Made by a program: the position numbers and the translations under genes. The notes beneath the pieces are model-generated. The model saw only the letters and a list, made by a program, of their open reading frames with translations, was not told the DNA's origin and searched no databases. A stretch of 64,000 bases of DNA, from assembly GCF_020179605.1 (NCBI RefSeq), contig NZ_JAINZO010000002.1:682001-746000 (forward strand), in the 5' to 3' direction. Each line of letters opens with the position of its first letter. The first letter of the stretch is position 1. The stretch comes from Geomonas agri (lineage in GTDB: Bacteria; Desulfobacterota; Desulfuromonadia; Geobacterales; Geobacteraceae). Shown here piece by piece: positions 48,241-56,692 of the stretch.

Positions 48241-49494
48241 ATGATCGATGCACGTCAGCGCCGCCAGCGCTGGTTGATTTTTTTCATCCTGTCCCTGATC
48301 TACATCCTGGTTTATTTCTACCGCGTATCCCTGGCCGTCGTCGCCAAGGACGTCTCCCGCGACCTTGAACTCACCCCGGCGCAACTGGGCTCCCTCTCCA
48401 GTATCCTTTTCTACGTCTATGCGGCCGCCCAGGTCCCGCTGGGACCGATGATCGACCGGCTGGGGAGCCGCATCGTGATCAGCGGCTGCGGCGTACTGAC
48501 CGCCATCGGCGGTATCCTCTTTTCCCAGGCTGGCAACATGGGACAGGCCCTGGTCGCCCGAGTGCTCATCGGCATCGGGACCGCCTCGGTATTAATGGCG
48601 ACCTTCAGCCTCTTCAGCCACTGGTTCAGCAAGCAGGAATTCGGGAAGGTGTCGGGCCTCATGGTTGCGGTGGGGAACATGGGGAACCTGGCCGGCACCG
48701 CGCCGCTCGCGCTGGCGGTGGCGTGGATCGGGTGGCGCAACTCGTTCCTGGGCATTGGCATCATGCAGGCGCTAGCCACGGTGCTCGTCTTTTTGCTGGT
48801 GCGGGATCGTCCGGCGGTTGCCGTGGAAGGCGCCGGTGAGCCGGCGCCGGCCAAGATGGGGATGCTGCAGGCGTGGAAGCACGTGACCACCAACCGGGAC
48901 TTCTGGCTCCTCGCGGGGCTCGCCTTCGCCTGGTACGGATGCTATCTGGCGGTGCAGGGGCTGTGGGGCGGGCCGTACTTGATGGAGGTGCTCAAGCTGA
49001 CGCGCGAGGAAACGGGACGGATGCTGATGTTCACCTCGATAGGGTTCATCTGCGGCAGCCTCGTCATCGACTCCGTTGCCCGCAAGCTTTTTCACTCCTA
49101 CAAGAAGACCTTTCTCTGGGGGCAGATTGTGCTGCTGGTTTTGATGATCGGCTTCCAGGGGCCGCTCGATCATCTTCCCCTGCTGCTTCTGGGCGCCTAT
49201 TTCTTCTGCCTGGGGCTCGCCGTTTCGAGCGGCGTCATGATCTACCCGATCAACCGCTCCATGTTCCCGGTCTCCATCGTCGGCACCGCGCTCACCTCCA
49301 TTAACCTCTTCGTGCTGTTGGGGGCGGCTTCCGTGCAGCAGATTATGGGGGTGGTTATCGACGCCGTCGGCAAGACTACGCCGGAAGCGACGGTGCAGGC
49401 CTTCCACTCCGCGTTCCTGGTGCCGGTGGGCGTGCAGGCGGTCGCGGCAGCGTTGTTCTTCTTCGCCAGGGACTACTGGGAGAAAAGCGCTTAG
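48241..49494 (+). CDS. MFS transporter
   Basis: 417 residues with twelve membrane helices in two halves separated by a loop at about residues 195-215. The typical motif A appears as [13 protein letters not shown] after helix 2; the start [18 protein letters not shown] resembles hexose-phosphate/glycerol-phosphate antiporter-like (OPA or ACS) families. Substrate not determinable. GGAGGAG lies before the ATG. It is divergent from guaC. Confidence 0.87.
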   Translation: MIDARQRRQRWLIFFILSLIYILVYFYRVSLAVVAKDVSRDLELTPAQLGSLSSILFYVYAAAQVPLGPMIDRLGSRIVISGCGVLTAIGGILFSQAGNMGQALVARVLIGIGTASVLMATFSLFSHWFSKQEFGKVSGLMVAVGNMGNLAGTAPLALAVAWIGWRNSFLGIGIMQALATVLVFLLVRDRPAVAVEGAGEPAPAKMGMLQAWKHVTTNRDFWLLAGLAFAWYGCYLAVQGLWGGPYLMEVLKLTREETGRMLMFTSIGFICGSLVIDSVARKLFHSYKKTFLWGQIVLLVLMIGFQGPLDHLPLLLLGAYFFCLGLAVSSGVMIYPINRSMFPVSIVGTALTSINLFVLLGAASVQQIMGVVIDAVGKTTPEATVQAFHSAFLVPVGVQAVAAALFFFARDYWEKSA

Positions 49495-49578
49495 AGGGGC
49501 GGGTAGGGACTAGGAGCGGGGGGCTAGTTAAAAGGCACGAGGCCGGCGACTCACGGTTCGCAATTCGCGAACCAGGGA

Positions 49579-50583
49579 TCAGGCGGCGAGTTCCGCAACG
49601 GCGGTGCGGAAAGCGGAGAGGTTCTTGGCGCGTTTGAGGTGTTTCAGTTCGCGCTCCAGTTCGTGGTCGTCGACGTTGGAAACCACTCCCTTGATCTTGC
49701 CCAGCACCTGCATGTCGCCGCAAAAAAGCTTGCCGTAGAGCGGAAGCAGGTCGCTCAGGTAACGATGCAGCATGGAACGCCTCTCGGCCACGTCCGGCTC
49801 GGCGCAGGCACGGCCGCGCAACCGCTCGAATAGCATCGGCTCGCCGATGCCGCCGCGCCCGAGCATGAGCCCCGCCGCACCAGTCTTCTCCAGCAGTTCC
49901 AGCCCGAAAGCCGCGCTCCTGATGTCGCCGTTAGCGATGACGGGGATGGCGGTCCGCTTGATCACCTCCGCGGTGACGGCGTGGTCGGCGACTCCCTCGT
50001 AGGCCTGGCGCACCGTGCGTGGGTGCAACACCAGGAAGTCGACGCGGGCCCGCTCGAAGAGCGGCAAGAGCGTAAAGATCTGTTGCGGATCGTCGTAGCC
50101 AGCGCGGATCTTCACCGAGAATGATCCCCTGATCTCCTCACGCAGCGCGGGGATGATCTCCTCCAGCAGTTCCGGCCGCTTCAGCATCCCGCCGCCGGTA
50201 AGCCCGCTGGTCATACGCCCGTAAGGGCAGCCCATGTTCAGGTTGATGTGCACCGCGCCTGCCTTCTGCGCGGTCCTCGCCGCAGCGACCAGCGCGTCCC
50301 GGCCGTGCCCGATCAGCTGGACCACCAGCGGCACCCCGTTCTCCTCTGCCGCGCATTCGCGCACGTCCCCTGGCATCAGGAGCTTCTTCTCCGACTGCGA
50401 ATTGACGCGCATGAACTCGGTCCAGACCACGTCCGGACGCACCCATGTCGTGAACAGCTCGCGCAGCGCACGGTTGGTGAGCCCCTGCATGGGCGCGAGC
50501 ATGAGCGGTTTTTCCCCGGGATTCCAGGGGAGCACGTTGTTGGCTTGGGAATTGGTAGTGGGATTTTCTTGAGTATTCGGCAT
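49579..50583 (-). CDS. tRNA-dihydrouridine synthase
   Basis: 334 residues of the Dus family, reducing uridine in tRNA with FMN and NADPH. Marks: LMLAPMQGLTNRALRELF, VQLIGHGRDAL, INLNMGCPYGRMTSGLTGGGML with the catalytic Cys, VIANGDIRSA and GLMLGRGGIG. The NMGCP and GRGGIG variants put it outside the best-known DusA/B/C forms, so no letter is given. Located between the MFS gene (convergent) and slyD. Confidence 0.88.
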   Translation of the reverse strand: MPNTQENPTTNSQANNVLPWNPGEKPLMLAPMQGLTNRALRELFTTWVRPDVVWTEFMRVNSQSEKKLLMPGDVRECAAEENGVPLVVQLIGHGRDALVAAARTAQKAGAVHINLNMGCPYGRMTSGLTGGGMLKRPELLEEIIPALREEIRGSFSVKIRAGYDDPQQIFTLLPLFERARVDFLVLHPRTVRQAYEGVADHAVTAEVIKRTAIPVIANGDIRSAAFGLELLEKTGAAGLMLGRGGIGEPMLFERLRGRACAEPDVAERRSMLHRYLSDLLPLYGKLFCGDMQVLGKIKGVVSNVDDHELERELKHLKRAKNLSAFRTAVAELAA

Positions 50584-50651
50584 GTTCTTCAGGGTGATGC
50601 GTTTCTGCCTAGGGGGTAGAGTTCCTTGCCCGGCGTTCTGCTCTCAAAACT

Positions 50652-50679
50652 GTGGGGGCGAATTATCATTCGCCCCCAC
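50652..50679 (-). terminator. Terminator of slyD
   Basis: Perfect 12-bp stem GTGGGGGCGAAT with a four-base loop, followed on the minus strand by a short T-run (CAGTTTTGAG). It lies between slyD and the dus gene. Confidence 0.7.
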
Positions 50680-50723
50680 GCTTGGTTTAGGTAACTTGTG
50701 CCCCGCAAGCGGGGACGATGTGC

Positions 50724-51230
50724 TTAGAGGATTTCGAGCAGTTCGATTTCGTAGGTGATGTCTTCGCCGGCCAGCGGGTGGTTGGCGTCGACCACGATGG
50801 CGGTCTCGTTGACCTCGACCACGACTACGTCGACCGGTTCGTCGTCATCGCCGGTCAGTTCCAGCTCCATGCCGACCTCCGGCTCGATGTCGCCGGTGAG
50901 CTGCTCGCGGCTGATGGCGAACACCTCGTCCTCGTCGTACTCCCCGAAAGCGTCCTCGGCCGGGATCACGATGGTCTTCTTTTCGCCCGGCGCCATGCCG
51001 ACCAGGGCCTCTTCGATCTGCGGGAAGAAGTCCTCGTTGCCGACGGTGATCTCCATCGGGCCGTGCTCACCGCAGCCGCAGCCGTCATCATCGCAGCCGT
51101 CATCGCCACAACCGCAATCGTCATCTTCGCAGCAACCGGCATCGCCGATGGTGGTATCGATGATGGTGCCATCTTCCAAGCTGCCGGTGTAGTTGATACG
51201 TACTTTGTCGCCTTGCTTTGCAATTGCCAT
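50724..51230 (-). CDS. slyD: FKBP-type peptidyl-prolyl isomerase SlyD, with internal Cys/Asp-rich insert
   Basis: 168 residues. FKBP/SlyD core: KVRINYTGSLEDGTIIDTT at the start, EDFFPQIEEALVGMAPGEKK and IPAEDAFGEYDEDEVFAISR, with the IF chaperone flap after it. Unlike E. coli SlyD, whose metal-binding His/Cys stretch is the C-terminal tail, here a 27-residue Cys/Asp/Gly segment (residues 31-57, seven Cys) sits inside the FKBP domain between the first strands and EITVGNE, and the C terminus is plain. Probably a folding helper that can bind nickel, zinc or similar metals. Confidence 0.9.
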   Translation of the reverse strand: MAIAKQGDKVRINYTGSLEDGTIIDTTIGDAGCCEDDDCGCGDDGCDDDGCGCGEHGPMEITVGNEDFFPQIEEALVGMAPGEKKTIVIPAEDAFGEYDEDEVFAISREQLTGDIEPEVGMELELTGDDDEPVDVVVVEVNETAIVVDANHPLAGEDITYEIELLEIL

Positions 51231-51359
51231 TTTTACTCGGTTCCTTCTTTATGGGGTTGATGTCTAGCTCGAAGCTATTCCGGGATGGTACGTGGGACGG
51301 TGCCCGCTAGTCCAGCAAAATCTGGTGGCAGCCGACTTTTATTTCAATTCACCTCTCGC

Positions 51360-51824
51360 TCAGCTTGCTTTGGAGCCTTTTTTCACTGCAAAGCTGTAGC
51401 ACTGCAGGTAGGTAAGCACGGTGAGCAGGAAGCTGTAGATGATGACGCTGAGGACGAAGGGATCCGCCGGCGCCGCCAGGGCAAAGATGAAGTAGAAGCC
51501 CAGGACGGACATCTTGGTCACGTCGGTCCACCTCTTTTTCTTGGCGAACTCCTTGGCCTCCTCCGGGGTCGGTTCCTTCCCGGCCAGGGCGAGATCGCGC
51601 TCGGCTTCTTTCGAGGCGAACCTGAAGATGGGATAGAAGAGCAGTACCTGGATCACGAAGGCATAGATCACGCCGCTCATGAAGCGATAGCCTCTGTTCA
51701 ATGCCTGCAGCCGCTGCTGGAAGTTGACCGCAGTATAGATCAGCAGGGCGATCAGCCCGAACTGTGCCACGGCAAAAATTTTTATCGTCTTGTTGATCTT
51801 CTTCTGGTCCAGGGTAGCCGCCAT
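51360..51824 (-). CDS. Conserved hypothetical membrane protein
   Basis: 154 residues with four predicted helices (about 17-35, 48-68, 105-122, 125-145) separated by a charged stretch (KEAERDLALAGKEPTPEEAK). No signal peptide and no recognised family. It lies alone between slyD and the divergent yceH-like gene. Codon pattern looks normal for the window, and GGAGATGAC precedes the start. Confidence 0.7.
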   Translation of the reverse strand: MAATLDQKKINKTIKIFAVAQFGLIALLIYTAVNFQQRLQALNRGYRFMSGVIYAFVIQVLLFYPIFRFASKEAERDLALAGKEPTPEEAKEFAKKKRWTDVTKMSVLGFYFIFALAAPADPFVLSVIIYSFLLTVLTYLQCYSFAVKKGSKAS

Positions 51825-52052
51825 GTCATCTCCTTACGCGGATTTGCTGCTGCAGCGTAACTGCGCCATACCATAACAAATAAAATGATGTTATACAACA
51901 CAAGAGTCTTCGCTGCTGCAACCGCTCTTTTTGCATTGAACCGTGTCCGGGAATCTAGTAAGTTGGAGCGACTTCACGCCCGGGTATGGCGCAAGGTGCA
52001 GGGCCTGTTGTTCTATTGATGATCTAAAGCCCCCGGATAAAGGAGCTTTCCC

Positions 52053-52700
52053 ATGGATGTGACCCTCAATGCTATCGAAGTCAGAGTGCTCGGTTCGCTT
52101 GTCGAGAAGGAACTGACCACGCCTGAGTACTACCCTCTTTCCCTGAACGCGCTGGTGAATGCCTGCAACCAGAAATCGAACCGGGATCCCGTCACCAACC
52201 TCGACGAGTACCAGGTCACCGGCGCGCTCGACAGTCTGCGCTTCAAACAGTTCGCCTTGCTCTCCGGTGCCGGTGGCAGAGTTTCCAAGTACCGTCACGC
52301 GTTGGTGGAGAAGTTCCGGTTCACCCCCGCCGAGCTTGCCCTCCTGTGCGAACTGATGCTGCGCGGCCCGCAGACGGTCGGTGAGCTGAGGACTCGCGGT
52401 GAGCGCATGTACGCCTTTGCCGACCTGGCCGAAGTGGAGGCGGTGCTGCAGGACCTGATGGAACGGACGCCTTCGCTGGTGACACGCCTGCCGGTCCAGC
52501 CCGGGCGGAAAGAACCGCGCTACTGCCAGCTCTTTGCCGGCGAGCCGGACCTTGCCGAACTGTCGGCTGCGTCGGAAGGCGCGAGGGGTGGCGCGGCGGG
52601 CGAGCGGATCGCGGAACTGGAGCAGGAGGTTGCCAGCCTGCGCGAGGAGGTGGCGGCCCTGCGCCAGACTATCGCCGACTTCAAGAAATCTTTCGAATAG
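52053..52700 (+). CDS. YceH-family (DUF480) protein
   Basis: 215 residues. The DUF480 signature is clear: LNAIEVRVLGSLVEKELTTPEYYPLSLNAL, NACNQKSNRDP, SKYRH and LCELMLRGPQTVGELRTRGERM; two winged-helix modules are expected. A coiled-coil tail (residues 180-212, EQEVASLREEVAALRQ) ends it. Function of the family is not settled. Nine bases before the next gene, so likely an operon with the DUF2288 and DUF1847 genes. Confidence 0.9.
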   Translation: MDVTLNAIEVRVLGSLVEKELTTPEYYPLSLNALVNACNQKSNRDPVTNLDEYQVTGALDSLRFKQFALLSGAGGRVSKYRHALVEKFRFTPAELALLCELMLRGPQTVGELRTRGERMYAFADLAEVEAVLQDLMERTPSLVTRLPVQPGRKEPRYCQLFAGEPDLAELSAASEGARGGAAGERIAELEQEVASLREEVAALRQTIADFKKSFE

Positions 52701-52709
52701 GAGTAAGAG

Positions 52710-53006
52710 ATGACCGATACCAGGGAGGAACTGGCCACCAAGGTAGATATCACCGACTGGCTTTCGCTTCGGGCGCATCTGGAGCGCGGCGGGGTGATCG
52801 TGGTGGATCCGCTGCTGGAACTGGCCGAGGTGGGTGCCGCGCTCGCGGCGGACGAGGTGCAGCAGGTGCAGCGCTGGCTTTCTACAGGACTTTTGACCAA
52901 GCCGAGCCTCGAGCAGATACAGACATGGGATGCCGACAAGGGGAAGATCTTCAACTGCCTGATCATCTCACCGTACGTGTTGATCCAGGAGCCGACCCCG
53001 GCTTAG
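52710..53006 (+). CDS. DUF2288 protein
   Basis: 98 residues: EELATKVDITDWLSLRAHLERGG, VDPLLELAEVGAALAADE and FNCLIISPYVLIQE are typical of this small uncharacterised family. No membrane or signal segment. Between the yceH-like gene and the DUF1847 gene, all in one direction with gaps under 20 bases. Confidence 0.85.
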   Translation: MTDTREELATKVDITDWLSLRAHLERGGVIVVDPLLELAEVGAALAADEVQQVQRWLSTGLLTKPSLEQIQTWDADKGKIFNCLIISPYVLIQEPTPA

Positions 53007-53023
53007 GGGTAAAGGAGGGCGAC

Positions 53024-53746
53024 ATGGAAAAGGAGTATGCTGACGTCACCTGCGCGAGCTGCAGCGCGGTATGGCAGAAAAAAGGGACCACCAACTGCTG
53101 GAGCGGGGATCCCGAGACGGCGCCGCCCAGGCCGGGCAACTGCCCTGCCGATCGGCACGCCGAGGTGGTCAAGGAAACGGCGGAGCTGATGAAAGGGGAG
53201 AGCAAGGACGCCAAGATGGCGTTCGTGGCGGCCCGCGTGGAAGGGCTTTGCTACCAACCCATCCCCGGCAGCGATGCGGTCAACGCACGCTGGACCCGGG
53301 TCGAGGACACCATCGCTTTCGCAAAGCTCATGGGATACCAAAGAATAGGCATCGCCACTTGCATCGGCCTCCTCGAGGAATCCGAGCGGCTGGTCGCGAT
53401 ACTGAAGGCCCAGGGGTTTACTCCGTTAAGCGTCTGCTGCAAGGCGGGGAGCATTGATAAGAAGGAATTGGGGCTCGCCGAGAGCGACAAGGTGCGTCCG
53501 GGCACCTTCGAACCAGCCTGCAACCCGATCGCCCAAGCCCAGATCTGCAATGATCTCGATACAGACATGAACATGATCGTCGGCCTGTGCGTCGGGCACG
53601 ACATGCTCTTCAACAAGTACTCTAAGGCCCCGGTGACCACCTTGGTGGTGAAGGACCGCGTCACCGGCCACAACCCCGCTGCCGTACTTTACGGCCAGAA
53701 CTTCTACTATAAGCGTCTCCAAAAGGGGCCCATGCATATTGAGTAG
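53024..53746 (+). CDS. DUF1847 cysteine-rich (metal-binding) protein; 3' end is the integration site of the adjacent element
   Basis: 240 residues from ATG 53024 (AAAGGAGG upstream). Cys-rich start (CASCSAVWQKKGTTNCWSG) and several later cysteines (LCYQP, CIGLLEESE, VCCKAGS, EPACNPIAQA, GLCVGHD) fit the DUF1847 family, thought to bind metal. The last codons (LQKGPMHIE) lie within attL: the same LQKGPM stretch reappears at the far right end of the element followed by IVE, so the present C terminus was supplied by the integrated element. Confidence 0.85.
   Translation: MEKEYADVTCASCSAVWQKKGTTNCWSGDPETAPPRPGNCPADRHAEVVKETAELMKGESKDAKMAFVAARVEGLCYQPIPGSDAVNARWTRVEDTIAFAKLMGYQRIGIATCIGLLEESERLVAILKAQGFTPLSVCCKAGSIDKKELGLAESDKVRPGTFEPACNPIAQAQICNDLDTDMNMIVGLCVGHDMLFNKYSKAPVTTLVVKDRVTGHNPAAVLYGQNFYYKRLQKGPMHIE
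53716..53734. repeat. attL core (19-bp direct repeat)
   Basis: TCTCCAAAAGGGGCCCATG, identical to 63904-63922. It encodes LQKGPM at the end of the DUF1847 gene. Flanking bases differ on both sides. Confidence 0.88.
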
Positions 53747-53756
53747 TTTGTTCATG

Positions 53757-53786
53757 TTGATATGAGTTGGCAAACATTCGTATAAT
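53757..53786 (+). promoter_or_regulatory. Promoter-like sequence inside the left end of the element
   Basis: TTGATA at 53757-53762, 18-base spacer and a perfect TATAAT at 53781-53786. Transcription would start near 53793 and meet the terminator at 53820 before reaching the integrase. Confidence 0.6.
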
Positions 53787-53819
53787 CAATAATTTACGCT
53801 TGACTTTGCACCAGGAGAG

Positions 53820-53854
53820 CCGCTAAGGTTTAATACAACTTTAGCGGTTTTTTT
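53820..53854 (+). terminator. Strong intrinsic terminator upstream of the integrase
   Basis: Arms CCGCTAAGGTT and AACTTTAGCGG (with one G-U pair in RNA) around TAATAC, followed by seven T. It could end the DUF1847 operon, or attenuate transcription into the integrase. Confidence 0.8.
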
Positions 53855-53863
53855 ATTTCTAAA

Positions 53864-53910
53864 CCTCCCCATGTCCTACCCGAGTTGCGGGTTGATGGTC
53901 ATGGGTAGGA
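53864..53910. repeat. Left subterminal repeat, arm-type site
   Basis: CCTCCCCATGTCCTACCCG (53864-53882) is repeated exactly at 63825-63843 near the right end. Within it TCCTACCC (53874) faces GGGTAGGA (53903-53910), an 8-bp inverted pair. A likely binding site for integrase arms or the AlpA-like protein. Confidence 0.65.
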
Positions 53911-53928
53911 AAGTGAAGGGTGCCAATC

Positions 53929-55185
53929 ATGCCAAAGATCAACCTTACGTTGCGTGAGATACGCCAGATCATTCCGCCTGCATCGGGGAGGGCGGATTAT
54001 TTCGACAACGAGCTGAGAGGTTTCTTGCTGAGGGTGTCGGCCGACTTTCTGGATAAGGCGGGGACGAGGCACAGGGGCGCCCGCGTCTTCTATGTCCAGA
54101 CAGACGTAATGGACCCAGCAAAGGGCAAATTCGTTACCCGCAAGGCCAAGGTAGGGGCATTCGGAGAATTTACCCCTGAGGAGGCACGTGGGAAGGCGCG
54201 GTTGCTCCTGCAGGATCTCCGGGCAGGAAAGCCGGTTGTTCCGTCAAACGTGCCGACGCTTGCAAGGATGATGGAGATTCACCTCACCGACAAGGCATTC
54301 GGTCCGAGGACTGAAAGTGCCTACCGTTCCGACATCCCGGCCAAATTTCCAACCTGGTTGGATATGCCGTTATCCGAGATAGCGAAGATCCCTCCGAGCG
54401 TAATGATAGATCGATTCAAGGATGTAGAAAACAATAACGGTCCCATGGCTGCAAAGAATGCCTTTGGAAAGCTGCAGGCGATCTTAAATTACGCAATGGT
54501 AAAGTTCCCTTCGGTGGTACAGGTAAACCCTTGCTCGGTCATTGGCCAGGCTGGGTTGTGGCCAGAGACGAAGAGCCGGAATGATTGCCTTAGGGGGAAC
54601 GACTTCAAGATTTTCTCGGGGGGGTTGGGCGGCTTCAATGCCATCACTCAAGATGCATATCGCTTTTGCCTCTATCATGGTCTACGAAACCGTGAGGCAG
54701 CCGGCCTACGATGGGAATTCGTTGACTTCGGAAATGAGACGTTGACGCTGCCAGAAACCAAAACGAAGATCCTGCATGTGCCTTTATCTAGGCAATCCCT
54801 GGCCATTCTGCAGCGGCGGCAAACAGAGAACCCCAAGGGCAACCCCTTTGTGTTCCCTTCCCTTTATGCCAATAACAAGAGTAAGACGGGGCACGTCGCT
54901 TTGAAGGCCGATCTGCTCCAGTTCAGAACAGGTCTTAAACTTACGGTACATGGGCTCCGGAGGTCTTTCATCACGATTGGTAAAAAGCTACACTTTCATG
55001 AGGAGGCCGACCGGCTGACAAATCATGCTGATGGTTCTGTTACGGGCAAGCACTACGACGGCCGTGAGGTTGACGACCTTCGCGGGCCCCTCCAGGCTAT
55101 TGCTAACGAGATTGAGCGGCTTATGGTGCAGGGTGTCGGTGGTAAGGTGGTGGAACTGGCAACCGCAAGAATCAATCAACAGTAG
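53929..55185 (+). CDS. int: Tyrosine recombinase / integrase of the element
   Basis: 418 residues from ATG 53929 (GAAGGG upstream; GTG 53920 is an alternative). P4-type integrase with an N-terminal arm-binding region like DUF4102 (ADYFDNELRGFLLRVS, FGEFTPEEARGKARLLL). Catalytic residues: Arg253 (HGLRNREAAGLRW), His341-x2-Arg344 (HGLRR), His366 (LTNH) and Tyr376 (KHYDG). It should carry out site-specific insertion at the 19-bp repeat. First gene inside attL, transcribed into the element. The 3' end overlaps the convergent repressor gene by 14 bases. Confidence 0.92.
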   Translation: MPKINLTLREIRQIIPPASGRADYFDNELRGFLLRVSADFLDKAGTRHRGARVFYVQTDVMDPAKGKFVTRKAKVGAFGEFTPEEARGKARLLLQDLRAGKPVVPSNVPTLARMMEIHLTDKAFGPRTESAYRSDIPAKFPTWLDMPLSEIAKIPPSVMIDRFKDVENNNGPMAAKNAFGKLQAILNYAMVKFPSVVQVNPCSVIGQAGLWPETKSRNDCLRGNDFKIFSGGLGGFNAITQDAYRFCLYHGLRNREAAGLRWEFVDFGNETLTLPETKTKILHVPLSRQSLAILQRRQTENPKGNPFVFPSLYANNKSKTGHVALKADLLQFRTGLKLTVHGLRRSFITIGKKLHFHEEADRLTNHADGSVTGKHYDGREVDDLRGPLQAIANEIERLMVQGVGGKVVELATARINQQ

Positions 55186-55642
55186 GATCTTTATCCTTCA
55201 ACTGGTCAAAAAGAGGAGACATTTTTTCTATGAACTCTTTGTTTGTGTTCAATTCCACCAGATACTCACGGTCCGCGTCAGCAATGATTGCGAATAATTG
55301 TTTTGTGCAGTCCAGAATTTTTAATAACCTTCTATCGGGGCCGTTCGATTCAACCAGGTCCTTTACGGTTTCAAAAATATCGTTTACATAAGGTTCGGCT
55401 TTCTCAACATTAAAAGCGTAGGCTTCTCCCCTGAGCTCGCCCACCGAGACTTTAAAATAACTGGCGAGTTTCCCCAATGTTTCTTGTGATGGTTCGCCTA
55501 TACCTTTTAGATAACGCTGGACCGTCAAGCGGGTTAAGCCAGTAGCGTTGGCCACAGCAACTTGACTTGACCCCTCAACAGCTTGTTTCAGTAGTTCGAC
55601 CACCCTGGTGGGTGTTTTACCTCCGCCTCTCCCTTTCCCCAT
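55172..55642 (-). CDS. HTH XRE-type repressor of the element
   Basis: 156 residues. N-terminal helix-turn-helix: RVVELLKQAVEGSSQVAVAN, then ATGLTRLTVQRYLKGIGEPSQETLGKLASYF. The C-terminal 85 residues are helical and unrelated to known peptidase domains, so this is not a LexA/CI self-cleaving type. Divergent from the AlpA-like gene, with palindromic operator-like sites between them. Probably keeps the element quiet. Start ATG has GAGG seven bases upstream. Confidence 0.82.
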   Translation of the reverse strand: MGKGRGGGKTPTRVVELLKQAVEGSSQVAVANATGLTRLTVQRYLKGIGEPSQETLGKLASYFKVSVGELRGEAYAFNVEKAEPYVNDIFETVKDLVESNGPDRRLLKILDCTKQLFAIIADADREYLVELNTNKEFIEKMSPLFDQLKDKDPTVD

Positions 55643-55660
55643 TTACAAACCTCGCACAAA

Positions 55661-55738
55661 AAATATACCTGCTTAAAAATAAGCATTGACATTGACGCCA
55701 GATGGTGCTTAATTATGATACATGCTTAAAATTAAGCA
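55661..55738. promoter_or_regulatory. Divergent control region with operator-like palindromes
   Basis: Two near-identical 16-bp palindromes, TGCTTAAAAATAAGCA (55670-55685) and TGCTTAAAATTAAGCA (55723-55738), and a half site TGCTTA (55706). Rightward promoter: TTGACG (55692-55697), 16-base spacer, TATGAT (55714-55719), overlapping the half site. A leftward -10 (TATATT on the minus strand, near 55661) sits beside the first palindrome. Typical of a repressor switch. Confidence 0.75.
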
Positions 55739-55761
55739 CGCAATCATAAACCGGAGGTGAT

Positions 55762-55956
55762 ATGAGGCTCCTTAAAGAACGAGAGGTCGCCGAACAAATC
55801 GGCATGTCGGTCCACTGGCTCCGCCGCAAGAGAATTACCGGCGGGGGCATTCCTTTCTTAAAACTTGGCGAAGGGAAAAGTGCCGTGCGGTATGAAGAGG
55901 AGGCAGTCGAGGCATTCAAGCGAAGCCGGGTCAGGACGTCGACCAGCCAAGCGTAA
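55762..55956 (+). CDS. AlpA/excisionase-like small HTH protein
   Basis: 64 residues: LLKEREVAEQIGMSVHWLRR, KRITGGGIPFLKLGEGKSAV and RYEEEAVEAFKRS, the usual small winged HTH pattern of AlpA and excisionases. GGAGG precedes the ATG. It stands opposite the repressor, where satellites place the activator of their early genes. Could promote excision or transcription. Confidence 0.8.
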   Translation: MRLLKEREVAEQIGMSVHWLRRKRITGGGIPFLKLGEGKSAVRYEEEAVEAFKRSRVRTSTSQA

Positions 55957-55990
55957 GCCGGCCCATTGGGGGCACAACATGGAGGAGACG

Positions 55991-56377
55991 ATGAAAAGAC
56001 GCGAAAAACAGGAGACTAGCCCCAACAGCATCCAGAGACAGTACATGTGCTTACAGTTGCAGAAAGCTATTGACCGTTTCGACAAGGTCGTCGCCAAGGC
56101 CACAAGCAGCAAAAAAAACTTGGCCTTCCCCTTATTGAACTCTAACAACAACCCACAGGAGGACACGAGAATGAGCAGAGAAGAAATGGACAAGGGCCTG
56201 GATCGGATCAGCGAGGGGATTGAGAAACTGGACGCACGAGGCCGCTTGTCTGTGCTTCGGCACCTTGGCAAAGTTTCTGGAATCCTCACTGATGAAGAAT
56301 GGCCGCCCGAGTTGAAGCAACAGTACCACGAGACCGAAGCGCGGTTAATCGAGCGGGCTCAGAAAGAAGCAGCCTAA
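55991..56377 (+). CDS. Hypothetical element protein
   Basis: About 128 residues from ATG 55991 (GGAGGAG upstream); another start at 56171 also has a strong AGGAGG site, so a shorter product may be made too. Helical, charged; the second half (MSREEMDKGLDRISEGIEKL ... DEEWPPELKQQYHETEARLI) has coiled-coil features. No family recognised. Confidence 0.55.
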   Translation: MKRREKQETSPNSIQRQYMCLQLQKAIDRFDKVVAKATSSKKNLAFPLLNSNNNPQEDTRMSREEMDKGLDRISEGIEKLDARGRLSVLRHLGKVSGILTDEEWPPELKQQYHETEARLIERAQKEAA

Positions 56378-56443
56378 AACCAAAACAAAGGCCACGTCGC
56401 GAGAAGTCGCCGTGCCGCGCACACGCGTGGAAAAGGAGGACAC

Positions 56444-56692
56444 TTGTACCCTGCAATCAACGACCGAGACATGAAACGAGCGGCAGTAGTTAAAGCTGCC
56501 GGCCACCCCGTCACCATCTTCAAACTCTGCAGTCCTCGCTGTACCGCATCATACGAGTCCAGCCCCGCAGTCAGAAAACTCCTTGAGGCCTACGAGTCCG
56601 GCCAGGTACTCCCTATCCCCCCGAAGAAGATCATGCAGGCCTATGGCGAACTCATGGGCCAGTGCAAGGACTTGAAACAGGGGGCGTTATGA
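56444..56692 (+). CDS. Small hypothetical element protein, 82 residues
   Basis: TTG start supported by AAAAGGAGG. Two Cys pairs-like spots (LCSPRC, MGQCKD) and basic helices. Stop overlaps the start of the RepA-like gene (ATGA), suggesting a replication-linked role, but no family is recognised. Confidence 0.6.
   Translation: MYPAINDRDMKRAAVVKAAGHPVTIFKLCSPRCTASYESSPAVRKLLEAYESGQVLPIPPKKIMQAYGELMGQCKDLKQGAL

Noticed and set aside
51231-51359. Regulatory RNA between slyD and the membrane protein gene
   Set aside because: No stable hairpin or known riboswitch pattern could be recognised.
53716-53734. tRNA gene as the integration target
   Set aside because: The duplicated bases are the end of a protein gene; no tRNA arms can be drawn around either copy.
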